A DNA stretch of 41,285 nucleotides from Thermomicrobium sp. (GTDB lineage: Bacteria; Chloroflexota; Chloroflexia; Thermomicrobiales; Thermomicrobiaceae), in NCBI GenBank assembly GCA_025060175.1, contig JANXBE010000006.1:1-41285 (forward strand), given 5' to 3'. Below are positions 15,713-24,565 of the stretch, one piece after another; position 1 is the stretch's first letter; every line of letters begins with the position of its first letter. A model generated the notes under the pieces. The model was not told the DNA's origin, did no database searches, and saw only the letters and a program-made list of their open reading frames with translations. The translations under genes and the position numbers were made by a program.

Positions 15713-16735
15713 TCAGACGAGGACCGGCTCCTCAGCCAGGGCCGCCAGCAGACGCACTCGACGGACGATTTCAGCGAGCGTGGCGGGATCGATCGACTGC
15801 CGACCGTCCACTAGAGCGTCCTCTGGTTGGACATGGACTTCGATCAGCAGTCCATGCGCCCCCGCAGCGATCGCCGCCAGCGACATCGGCGGCACCAGTT
15901 CCCGCAGTCCCGTCCCGTGGCTCGGGTCGACGATCACTGGCAAGTGACTGCGTTGACGGACCAGCGGAACCGCGTTCAGATCCAGCATGAAGCGGGTCGC
16001 CGGCTCGAAACCGCGTACGCCCCGTTCACAGAGGACCACTCGATCGTTCCCGCTGGCGAGGAGATACTCCGCCGCGAGCAACCACTCCTCGACAGTGGCC
16101 GCGAACCCACGCTTCAGAAGCACCGGTTTGCCAGTGGCCGCCACCTTCCGCAACAAGGCGAAGTTCATCATGTTTCTGCTGCCGATCTGGAGCATATCGG
16201 CGTACTGTGCGACCAGGTCGATGTGGTCAGTATCCAAGACCTCGGTCACGACCGGCAAACCGGTCCGCTCCCGCGCCTCCGCGAGCAACTCCAAGCCGCG
16301 CTCCCCGAGCCCGTGGAAACTGTACGGGGACGTCCGCGGCTTGAACGCGCCGCCCCGCAGCAGCGAGGCTCCTGCCTCCCGCACCGCTTCCGCCGTCCGC
16401 AGCAACTGGTCACGGCTTTCCACGGTACACGGTCCTGCGATGACCACCGGCTCGCGCTCACCGATCCGCACCGAACCGACCTGCACGACCGTGCCTTCCG
16501 GTCGACTCGCCCGAGCCGCCAACCGGTACGGCTCCGATGGCGTGACGACCTCCTCCACCACGCCGGTGCGCATGAATCGACCGACGAACGCATCGGGTAC
16601 CGCTCGCCCGTTCACCGCGATGATCGCCGGTCCGCCGGATGTCAGAACCGTCACCTCGAACCCGGCGCGCTGCAACTCGTCGAGCAGTGCTTGCCGATGG
16701 TGCGGTTCGGTATCGGCTCGCAGCCGGAGAATCAT
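15713..16735 (-). CDS. aroF: 3-deoxy-7-phosphoheptulonate (DAHP) synthase
   Basis: A 340-residue enzyme condensing phosphoenolpyruvate and erythrose 4-phosphate, the first step of the shikimate pathway. Residues 1-about 70 form a ferredoxin-like domain as in the Thermotoga maritima enzyme, where it mediates feedback inhibition by Phe/Tyr. The barrel follows with [11 protein letters not shown] (metal Cys103), [37 protein letters not shown] and [12 protein letters not shown] 16735 follows GGAGG by 9-10 bases. The gene is preceded by a leader ORF rich in aromatic codons and an intrinsic terminator, so it is probably attenuated by aromatic amino acid supply. Its stop is 1 base from that of the convergent kinase-fold gene. 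Confidence 0.95.
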   Translation of the reverse strand: MILRLRADTEPHHRQALLDELQRAGFEVTVLTSGGPAIIAVNGRAVPDAFVGRFMRTGVVEEVVTPSEPYRLAARASRPEGTVVQVGSVRIGEREPVVIAGPCTVESRDQLLRTAEAVREAGASLLRGGAFKPRTSPYSFHGLGERGLELLAEARERTGLPVVTEVLDTDHIDLVAQYADMLQIGSRNMMNFALLRKVAATGKPVLLKRGFAATVEEWLLAAEYLLASGNDRVVLCERGVRGFEPATRFMLDLNAVPLVRQRSHLPVIVDPSHGTGLRELVPPMSLAAIAAGAHGLLIEVHVQPEDALVDGRQSIDPATLAEIVRRVRLLAALAEEPVLV

Positions 16736-16765
16736 GACTACAGCCTCCCTTCACACGCGGAACGT

Positions 16766-16805
16766 CCATAAAACGAAGCGAGCAGAGGCATTTTCCTCTG
16801 CTCGC
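16766..16805 (-). terminator. Attenuator (intrinsic terminator) before aroF
   Basis: On the minus strand, 16805-16778 reads GCGAGCAGAGG, loop AAAATG, CCTCTGCTCGC: a perfect 11-bp stem. It is followed immediately by TTCGTTTTAT (16777-16768), a U-rich tract. It lies between the leader ORF stop and the aroF ribosome site, so it would stop transcription before the structural gene. Its 5' edge (16803-16805) is shared with the alternative antiterminator stem. Confidence 0.88.
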
Positions 16806-16877
16806 CGGCGCCACTGGCGTTTTTCGGGCTACGGGGTCAGCGCTTCAACACCCAGCGCCCCGCCAGCGACGCCGGCG
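16803..16877 (-). promoter_or_regulatory. Antiterminator pairing in the aroF leader
   Basis: Minus-strand 16877-16861 (C then GCCGGCGTCGCTGGCG) is complementary along 17 bases, with two G-U pairs, to 16819-16803 (CGCCAGTGGCGCCGGC then G). Forming this stem uses the first three bases of the terminator stem. The competing fold pairs 16916-16905 (CGCTTCAGCACC) with 16852-16841 (GGTGTTGAAGCG), 12 bp with one G-U, and encloses a CCCGCC/GGCGGG hairpin (16879-16874 with 16864-16859), which sequesters the 5' antiterminator arm. The aromatic codons sit between the two, so a stalled ribosome would favour antitermination. Confidence 0.7.
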
Positions 16878-16929
16878 GGCTAAAGTAGTACGCGAACCAA
16901 ACTTGGTGCTGAAGCGACAGCCTACCCAT
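16837..16929 (-). CDS. Leader peptide with aromatic run, upstream of aroF
   Basis: A 30-residue ORF (ATG to TGA) starting M-G-R-L-S-L-Q-H-Q-V, continuing W-F-A-Y-Y-F at residues 11-16, then S-P-P-A-S-L and ending G-R-W-V-L-K-R. Five of six residues in the core are aromatic, with Trp, Phe and Tyr all represented, and Trp occurs again at 26. The ORF ends 32 bases before the terminator stem. It starts only about 4-6 bases from the predicted transcription start, with no room for a Shine-Dalgarno site, so it is probably translated as a leaderless message. Role inferred: sensor of charged aromatic tRNAs controlling aroF transcription. Confidence 0.82.
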   Translation of the reverse strand: MGRLSLQHQVWFAYYFSPPASLAGRWVLKR

Positions 16930-16939
16930 AGCACTGCTC

Positions 16940-16968
16940 ACTATAGCGCTGTTCCCTGGCGCTGTCAA
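16940..16968 (-). promoter_or_regulatory. Sigma-70-type promoter of the aroF leader
   Basis: On the minus strand, TTGACA (16968-16963, perfect -35) is followed by 17 bases and TATAGT (16945-16940, five of six matches to -10). The start point is predicted near 16933-16935. This is the best promoter in the window. Confidence 0.88.
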
Positions 16969-16984
16969 GCACGCTCGAACATCG

Positions 16985-17288
16985 TCGGTTGAGGAACGTC
17001 CGCGCCCACCTGCACCGGAGGCAGCGACCAACACCGGTGCTCCCGGACGCCCTACCCTCGCTCGCTGGTGCGCGGGTACTGCGCGAGTCGCTCGCCACGC
17101 AGGGGCCAGCGCACGAGCGCCACGCTCACCGCCGCCAACCTCGATGACGAGCGGTCGCAGGGCCGCACCGAACGATACCCCCGTCGGCACCGACCGTCGC
17201 CTCGCCGTTCGTCCAGACCGTTCGTCTCGGGCAGCGGGCAACGAACGTGACCGCACCGTCTCTCCTCGCCCACTGCCGCAGGCCCTGG
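16985..17288. other. Gene-free stretch between the aroF promoter and the alcohol dehydrogenase
   Basis: About 300 bases of GC-rich DNA. An open minus-strand frame runs through it but is Arg/Gly-rich, lacks a ribosome site and overlaps the promoter, so I do not call it. The only hairpin of note is CGTTCGT / ACGAACG with a 15-base loop (near 17220-17250), downstream of the dehydrogenase stop. No U tract follows it. Confidence 0.45.
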
Positions 17289-18404
17289 TCAATCGAAGAC
17301 GAGGACGCCGCGCAGCAACCGTCCCTCCTCGAGATCGATGAACGCCTGATCGATCTCGTCCAGTCGGTAGCGCCGCGTGACGAGTTCGTCGAGCTTGAGC
17401 TTGCCCTCCCGGTACAGGCCCAGGAGCCGCGGGATGTCGATCCGCGGTACGTTGTGACCGAAAATGGTGCCGACGATCTCCTTGGCTAGAAGCATGAAGT
17501 CGACGGGTGTGATGTTCATCCGTTCCATCCGTCGATCGGACGCTCCCACGATGACCGTGCGACCCGCCTTCCGTGTCGCCCGCACCGCGGTTCCGATCAC
17601 CTCGGCAGTGACCAGCGCGACGGTCAAGATGGTCGCGTCGGCCCCGACGCCGTGCGTGATCTCCATGATCCGCTGCACCGGATCCTCCCGAGTGGGATTG
17701 ATGGTGTGCGTCGCGCCGAACTCCGTCGCCTTTTCCAGCTTCCAGTCCACCAGGTCGATCGCGATCACCTTCTCCGCCCCGGCCATGGCCGCTCCCTGCA
17801 CCGCGTTCATCCCCACCCCGCCGGTGCCGAAGATGGCGACCGTCTCCCCGGGGCGGACGCGGGCGCGGTTAACGGCGGCGCCCCAGCCGGTCGGCACAGC
17901 GCAGCCGACCAGACAGGCGCGATCGAGGGGTAGATCCGGATCGATCTTGATGACCGAGTCGACCGGGCAGACGGTGTACTCGCTGAAGGCGGACACTAAC
18001 GCGAACTGCGCAACGTCCTCTCCCCGCTGGTTGTGCATGCGGAAGGTCCCATCGAGTTGCGTTCCCTGCCCGATCAGGATGCCGCGGTCGCAGATCGCGG
18101 CCAGACCGCTGAGGCACCAGCGGCACTTGCCGCAGGCGGGGATGTAGCAGAGGACGACGTGGTCGCCCGGTGCGAGGTCGGTGACCCCTGGCCCGACCTT
18201 CTCGACGATACCGGCCCCTTCGTGGCCGACGACCATCGGGTAGCGCACGGGTGCTTCGCCCTTAGCGAAATGCCAGTCGGAGTGGCAGAGCCCGGTCGCG
18301 ACCAACTTGACCAGCACTTCGCCGTCTTTCGGCTCGTCCAGTTCCAGCTCTTCGATCGTGAAGGAGCGGGTGGGGCCGTACAGTACCGCTGCACGGGTCT
18401 TCAT
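17289..18404 (-). CDS. Zinc-dependent alcohol dehydrogenase, NDMA-dependent-like
   Basis: A 371-residue medium-chain dehydrogenase. Catalytic zinc ligands are Cys40 (A-T-G-L-C-H-S-D-W-H), His61-Glu62 (V-V-G-H-E-G-A-G) and Cys168 (L-V-G-C-A-V-P-T-G-W-G). Structural zinc ligands are Cys91, 94, 97 and 105. The NAD-binding loop is G-T-G-G-V-G at 193-198, followed by A-I-D-L for NAD preference. Blocks such as A-F-S-E-Y-T-V and G-A-A-V-N-R-A-R-V-R-P-G-E-T-V resemble the NDMA-dependent (tightly bound cofactor) subfamily, which oxidises alcohols or formaldehyde in actinobacteria and relatives; the substrate is unknown. ATG 18404 follows AGGATGG. A promoter and a 12-base palindrome lie upstream. Confidence 0.88.
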   Translation of the reverse strand: MKTRAAVLYGPTRSFTIEELELDEPKDGEVLVKLVATGLCHSDWHFAKGEAPVRYPMVVGHEGAGIVEKVGPGVTDLAPGDHVVLCYIPACGKCRWCLSGLAAICDRGILIGQGTQLDGTFRMHNQRGEDVAQFALVSAFSEYTVCPVDSVIKIDPDLPLDRACLVGCAVPTGWGAAVNRARVRPGETVAIFGTGGVGMNAVQGAAMAGAEKVIAIDLVDWKLEKATEFGATHTINPTREDPVQRIMEITHGVGADATILTVALVTAEVIGTAVRATRKAGRTVIVGASDRRMERMNITPVDFMLLAKEIVGTIFGHNVPRIDIPRLLGLYREGKLKLDELVTRRYRLDEIDQAFIDLEEGRLLRGVLVFD

Positions 18405-18790
18405 GAGGCACCATCCTACTTTTCTTCCAATACCGATTTAGACGTGAATCGCATAGCCGGATAGTACAGTAGCAGGCCGCTGATCGATCCTCAACTCCGG
18501 AGTTCAGCATTTCCGAACGCACCGACCATCGCCGCCGATCGCTCCGCGGGTGTAACGAGCAGCGGGCCGGCACCGAACGCGCCTGTCCGGTTCGAGCAGC
18601 GCTGCCCTCTACCGACCATCGCGCCCCGTACTGGACATCGGCCGCGCCCCGGTCGGCCACCAGCGCGCCAGTGGTCACGGGCAAGGCGCGTCGAGACCGC
18701 AGGGGTTCTGTTCAGCACGGGGCGCCGTCGGATATCCTTGGGGCGAGCGCCACCCGGGCGCACGACAGCCAGCCACGAAAGGATTGGAGC
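18405..18790. other. Divergent intergenic region
   Basis: About 386 bases separate the alcohol dehydrogenase (minus) from the MetE-like gene (plus). The dehydrogenase side has the promoter and palindrome listed separately. The MetE side has GATATCC near 18731 as a possible -10 without a good -35. Frames open here are Arg-rich and have no start signals. Confidence 0.45.
18466..18504 (-). promoter_or_regulatory. Putative promoter and operator of the alcohol dehydrogenase
   Basis: On the minus strand TTGAGG (18494-18489), a 17-base spacer and TACTGT (18471-18466) form a moderate promoter 60 bases before the ATG. A perfect 12-base palindrome AACTCCGGAGTT (18493-18504), extending imperfectly to 16, overlaps the -35 and could bind a repressor or activator. 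Confidence 0.4.
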
Positions 18791-19882
18791 GTGTTCTATC
18801 GCAGTGACGTCGTCGGCAGCCTTCTGCGACCAGCATATCTCGTGGAAGCCCGGCAGCAGTACGAAGCTGGGCAGCTCAGCGCGAAGGAGTTCAAGCGCAT
18901 CGAAGACCAGGCGGTCGACGAAGCGATCCGTCTCCAGGAGGAAGCCGGACTGGAAGTCGTGACGGACGGCGAGCAGCGACGGTACGCCTTTTTCGGGCAT
19001 CTCGTCGAAGCGCTCGACGGGTTCGACAAGTTCGGCGGATGGGCGATCACCTTCCGCGACGAGCAGGGGAACGAGAACCTGGTCCGGCGCCCCATCGTCG
19101 TCGAGAAGCTCCGGTGGCGCCGCAACATGTGCGCTGAGGAGTTCACCTACTTGCGCGCCCGGACCAACCGCGTCGGCAAGGTCACGTTGATCAGCACGAT
19201 GCAAGCCGCGGTGTACTGGGACAAGAACCGTTCGACCGGGGCGTATCCCACCGTCGACAGTTATCTCGCGGATATCGTCGACATTTCACGTCGCGAAATC
19301 GAGGAACTCATTCGCCTCGGTTGCACCTACATTCAGATCGATGCGCCGCAATACGCTGCCTTGCTCGACCCGAAGATCCGGGAGGGATACCGGCTGCGTG
19401 GGATGGATCCCGACCGCATCGTCGATCAGACGATCGAGTTGGACAACGCCGTCCTGGACGGCTTCGACAAGGACGGAGTCGTCTTCGGTCTGCACATCTG
19501 CCGTGGCAACAATCAGAGTATGTTCTACGCCTCGGGCGGCTACGACCCGATCGCTGAAAAGGTCTTCCAGAAGACCAAGTTCCACCGCTTCCTCCTGGAA
19601 TACGATGACGAACGGTCCGGGACCTTCGAGCCGTTGCGTTTCGTTCCGGAAGACCGCGTCGTCGTCCTCGGCCTGGTCACCACCAAGAAGATGCGACTCG
19701 AAAGCCAGGACGAACTGATCCAGCGCATCATGGAGGCCGCGAAGTACGTTCCCCTCGAACGGCTCGCCTTGAGTCCGCAGTGCGGCTTCGCCTCGACCTG
19801 GGAGGGCAATCGCATCACGCCGGAGGTACAGCGCCAGAAACTCGAACTCGTCGCGCGGACCGCGAAGGCTGTCTGGGGTTGA
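18791..19882 (+). CDS. Cobalamin-independent methionine synthase (MetE) C-terminal domain-like protein
   Basis: A 363-residue single-barrel protein of the MetE C-terminal family. It starts V-F-Y-R-S-D-V-V-G-S-L-L-R-P, then Q-E-E-A-G-L-E-V-V-T-D-G-E-Q-R-R. Putative zinc ligands are His and Cys in G-L-H-I-C-R-G-N-N and the Cys of L-S-P-Q-C-G-F-A-S-T near the end. The N-terminal half of full-length MetE is absent, as in the many short 'core' MetE or methyltransferase homologues, whose methyl donor may be a corrinoid protein or another methyl carrier rather than polyglutamyl folate. GTG 18791 has AAGGA about 10 bases upstream. Whether it makes methionine is open. Confidence 0.82.
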   Translation: MFYRSDVVGSLLRPAYLVEARQQYEAGQLSAKEFKRIEDQAVDEAIRLQEEAGLEVVTDGEQRRYAFFGHLVEALDGFDKFGGWAITFRDEQGNENLVRRPIVVEKLRWRRNMCAEEFTYLRARTNRVGKVTLISTMQAAVYWDKNRSTGAYPTVDSYLADIVDISRREIEELIRLGCTYIQIDAPQYAALLDPKIREGYRLRGMDPDRIVDQTIELDNAVLDGFDKDGVVFGLHICRGNNQSMFYASGGYDPIAEKVFQKTKFHRFLLEYDDERSGTFEPLRFVPEDRVVVLGLVTTKKMRLESQDELIQRIMEAAKYVPLERLALSPQCGFASTWEGNRITPEVQRQKLELVARTAKAVWG

Positions 19883-19978
19883 TCGTCACTGCATCCCCGG
19901 TGGCCCGCCGCTCCTTGGGTCGTGGTACTCGCGGGCGCGGCGCCCGATCCTCGTGCCTCGACTCCGCCGCGCTGCTCG

Positions 19979-20995
19979 TTACCCGCTTCCCGCCGAAGCG
20001 TCCGCAAACGGCCGAACGGATCGGCTCCATCGGAGGCCACTGTCACCGACTACCGGGAGCTCGAGACGGCGGGCAACCCACACGAGTGCCGCCACAATGG
20101 GGCCGTAGGCCACAGTCATCGCAGCCATGCGTCCCGTCACCCGCGCGACCCCGCGGAGCGTTCCGATGCCTTCGAGCCATCCCTCCCGCACCGCCTGCAC
20201 CAGTCGTCGCCTCGACGAGAGCTCGTGGCCCCGCAGGAAGAGCGTGACCGAGGCATACCGGACCTGTTCCTCCACGCGTCGCTGCATCGCCTCCAACCGC
20301 TCGATCTCGTAGCGGATACGGTTGAGCTCCTGCTCGATGCGGACGATATCCTGCACTGACTCCGCACGCTGCAACAGCGTCAGAAACCGCTCCTCGGTCG
20401 CCCGTGACGCCCGTAGCCGTGCCTCGATGTCCGTGAGTTCGCTGGTCACATCCTGACCGCTGACCGATTCGCTCTCGATCGCCCGCAGCCCGGACAGACG
20501 CCGCAGCTCGTCCAACACGCCACGAAAAGCGGTCGCCGGCACGGCGATGACGACACGCGCGGAGGTCGCGTCCGCTCGCCGTTCGATGCGCGCCTCGATC
20601 GTATACCCACCGTGAACGCTCGCCACCTCCTGCGCGTGCGCCGCCGCCGCCGAGACGTCGGTGACCGCCAGACGGAGCACGGCACGAGAGACGACAGCCC
20701 GGTCGAGATCGCCACGCTGCGCTCGATCGGCCCGCGGCTCGGGGACAGACAGCAACCGGTACGAGAGCGCCGGGCTCGGTGCGTCGTTCCTCGCCGGCTC
20801 TTCGGAGGCCACACCGTACGGATCCTCTTCCCATCGAGGCTCATCCTGGTCGGACGTAGCGTTCCATCCGTCGGTGCCGAATCGGAGCGCGCGTCGCATT
20901 CTGGGGACGGATCGTTGCCACCACAGTCCGGTCAGCAGGAGCAGCAGAGCAGTCAGTATCCACCCGACGGCGCTTCGTACTGATCCAGGGCGCAT
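19979..20995 (-). CDS. DUF4349 membrane-anchored protein
   Basis: A 338-residue protein: an N-terminal TM segment (V-G-W-I-L-T-A-L-L-L-L-L-T-G-L-W-W), a low-complexity linker, a domain with S-R-A-V-L-R-L-A-V-T-D-V-S-A-A-A-A-H and G-G-Y-T-I-E-A-R-I-E, then V-V-I-A-V-P-A-T-A-F, and a long helical hairpin D-V-T-S-E-L-T-D-I-E-A-R-L-R-A-S-R-A-T-E with R-I-E-Q-E-L-N-R-I-R-Y-E-I-E-R-L-E. It ends with a second TM stretch (T-V-A-Y-G-P-I-V-A-A-L-V-W-V-A). This is the standard DUF4349 layout, an envelope protein of unknown role. ATG 20995 follows GGGAG by 8 bases. It is the last gene after the 43-residue peptide and DUF2905. Confidence 0.85.
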   Translation of the reverse strand: MRPGSVRSAVGWILTALLLLLTGLWWQRSVPRMRRALRFGTDGWNATSDQDEPRWEEDPYGVASEEPARNDAPSPALSYRLLSVPEPRADRAQRGDLDRAVVSRAVLRLAVTDVSAAAAHAQEVASVHGGYTIEARIERRADATSARVVIAVPATAFRGVLDELRRLSGLRAIESESVSGQDVTSELTDIEARLRASRATEERFLTLLQRAESVQDIVRIEQELNRIRYEIERLEAMQRRVEEQVRYASVTLFLRGHELSSRRRLVQAVREGWLEGIGTLRGVARVTGRMAAMTVAYGPIVAALVWVARRLELPVVGDSGLRWSRSVRPFADASAGSG

Positions 20996-21046
20996 CGGCC
21001 ACTCCCTTGCGGTGATCGCCGGTCGGGTGAACGATACCACGCCGGT

Positions 21047-21271
21047 TCAACGGCGGAACAGCAGGTTGAGGAGAATCGTCAAGAGGAGGCTGATCAGGAG
21101 CATGGTCATCAACGGGATGTAGAGTGTGAAGTTCCCACGCTGATAGACGATGTCGCCAGGGAGGCGACCTAGAAACGGGAGACGACCAGCCAGCAGGAGG
21201 ACTACTCCGAGCGCGAGGAACAAGAGACCGAGGAGGACGAAGAGTCGCCCGACGTTCGAAAGGGAGTCCAT
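21047..21271 (-). CDS. DUF2905 small membrane protein
   Basis: A 74-residue protein with two TM helices (L-F-V-L-L-G-L-L-F-L-A-L-G-V-V-L-L-L-A-G and P-L-M-T-M-L-L-I-S-L-L-L-T-I-L-L-N-L-L). They flank the characteristic loop L-G-R-L-P-G-D-I-V-Y-Q-R-G-N-F-T-L-Y-I-P of DUF2905. Function is unknown. GAGGAGG lies 5-6 bases before ATG 21271. It begins 10 bases after the small peptide gene and ends 51 bases before DUF4349, so the three are probably one transcript. Confidence 0.88.
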   Translation of the reverse strand: MDSLSNVGRLFVLLGLLFLALGVVLLLAGRLPFLGRLPGDIVYQRGNFTLYIPLMTMLLISLLLTILLNLLFRR

Positions 21272-21281
21272 CGCTGCCTCC

Positions 21282-21413
21282 TCATGATCGACGGTGGCCG
21301 AAGAGGTCTCCGAGATGCGCAGCCAAGTCGAAGATCAGCATGAAGAGAAACGGGACCAGCAGCACGAGGACTGCCAACAGCACGATCTTGGCGATCTCCG
21401 ACGCGACCTCCAT
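21282..21413 (-). CDS. Small single-span membrane peptide, 43 residues
   Basis: A short ORF missed by usual length cut-offs. It reads M-E-V-A-S-E-I-A-K-I-V-L-L-A-V-L, then a continuous hydrophobic stretch to about residue 29, and ends D-L-F-G-H-R-R-S. GAGGGG precedes the ATG by 6 bases, and it runs to 10 bases before DUF2905 on the same strand. An amphipathic start, one TM helix and a positively charged tail suggest an inner-membrane peptide with the C-terminus in the cytoplasm. Not recognised as a known family. Confidence 0.6.
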   Translation of the reverse strand: MEVASEIAKIVLLAVLVLLVPFLFMLIFDLAAHLGDLFGHRRS

Positions 21414-21436
21414 GGCTCGTCCCCTCGCGGACGGAG

Positions 21437-21469
21437 AGCGGGGACGACCCCCGATGAGTCGTCCCCGCT
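21437..21469 (-). terminator. Strong hairpin just after clpB
   Basis: AGCGGGGACGAC (21437-21448) and its perfect complement GTCGTCCCCGCT (21458-21469) form a 12-bp stem with a 9-base loop, starting 4 bases after the clpB stop. The tract after it on the clpB strand (CTCCGTCC) is not U-rich. It probably ends or stabilises the hspR-clpB message and separates it from the next genes. Confidence 0.65.
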
Positions 21470-21472
21470 TCG

Positions 21473-24085
<2,613 letters not shown>

Positions 24086-24140
24086 CTCACCATCCTCGAT
24101 CGATCGTCTTCGAGCGTCGGAGCAGGAGGAGCAGAAGGAC

Positions 24141-24497
24141 TCATTCCTCGCTCGTCGCACCGAGCAGGGTGAGCATCGAGTCGATGTCCGCAACGACGGC
24201 ATCGAACACGCGGTCATACTGCTCGGAAATCGCGAGGCAACGTTCTCGCAAGCGCCGTAACTGCTCAGTCAGTGCAAGCGCGAGCTGGACACCTGCCAAG
24301 TTCACCCCGCGTTCCTCCACTAAGTGCTTGACCTGGCGCAACCGTTCCAGGTCCTCCGCAGAATAGAGACGCAGATTGCCTCGCGTCCGCGACGGCGAAA
24401 CGAACCCTTCACGTTCGTACTTGCGCAGCGTCTGCGGATGCAACTCGAGTAGCCGTGCCGCCACGCTGATCACGTACAGTGGTTCGGTTCGGCGCAT
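24141..24497 (-). CDS. hspR: MerR-family heat-shock repressor HspR
   Basis: A 118-residue protein with an N-terminal MerR-type winged helix ([31 protein letters not shown]). It continues [14 protein letters not shown], the usual HspR continuation, then a coiled dimerisation helix. HspR represses clpB/dnaK-type genes and in actinobacteria uses DnaK as co-repressor. GGGAGG precedes ATG 24497 by 6-7 bases. The promoter directly upstream carries a 17-base palindrome, a likely autoregulatory operator. The gene order hspR-clpB supports the assignment. Confidence 0.92.
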   Translation of the reverse strand: MRRTEPLYVISVAARLLELHPQTLRKYEREGFVSPSRTRGNLRLYSAEDLERLRQVKHLVEERGVNLAGVQLALALTEQLRRLRERCLAISEQYDRVFDAVVADIDSMLTLLGATSEE

Positions 24498-24536
24498 CCT
24501 GACCTCCCGAGTGCCTCTCCTCCTGCACTCGCACGG

Positions 24537-24565
24537 AGTATAGCATCTGATACGAGTCGTATCAA
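24537..24565 (-). promoter_or_regulatory. hspR-clpB promoter with embedded palindromic operator
   Basis: On the minus strand TTGATA (24565-24560), exactly 17 bases, and TATACT (24542-24537) form a strong sigma-70 promoter. The perfect palindrome TGATACGACTCGTATCA (8-base arms, 1-base centre, 24548-24564) covers the -35 and most of the spacer. It differs from the classical HspR box HAIR (CTTGAGT-N7-ACTCAAG). It starts on the stop codon of the upstream carboxypeptidase gene. Confidence 0.75.

Noticed and set aside
16837-17292. Longer minus-strand ORF (151 codons) containing the aroF leader peptide
   Set aside because: The part upstream of codon M (16929) lies before the promoter's predicted start and is Arg/Gly-rich; only the last 30 codons can be in the transcript.
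24500-24565. Classical HAIR site (CTTGAGT-N7-ACTCAAG) near hspR
   Set aside because: No matching sequence; only the unrelated 17-base palindrome is present.
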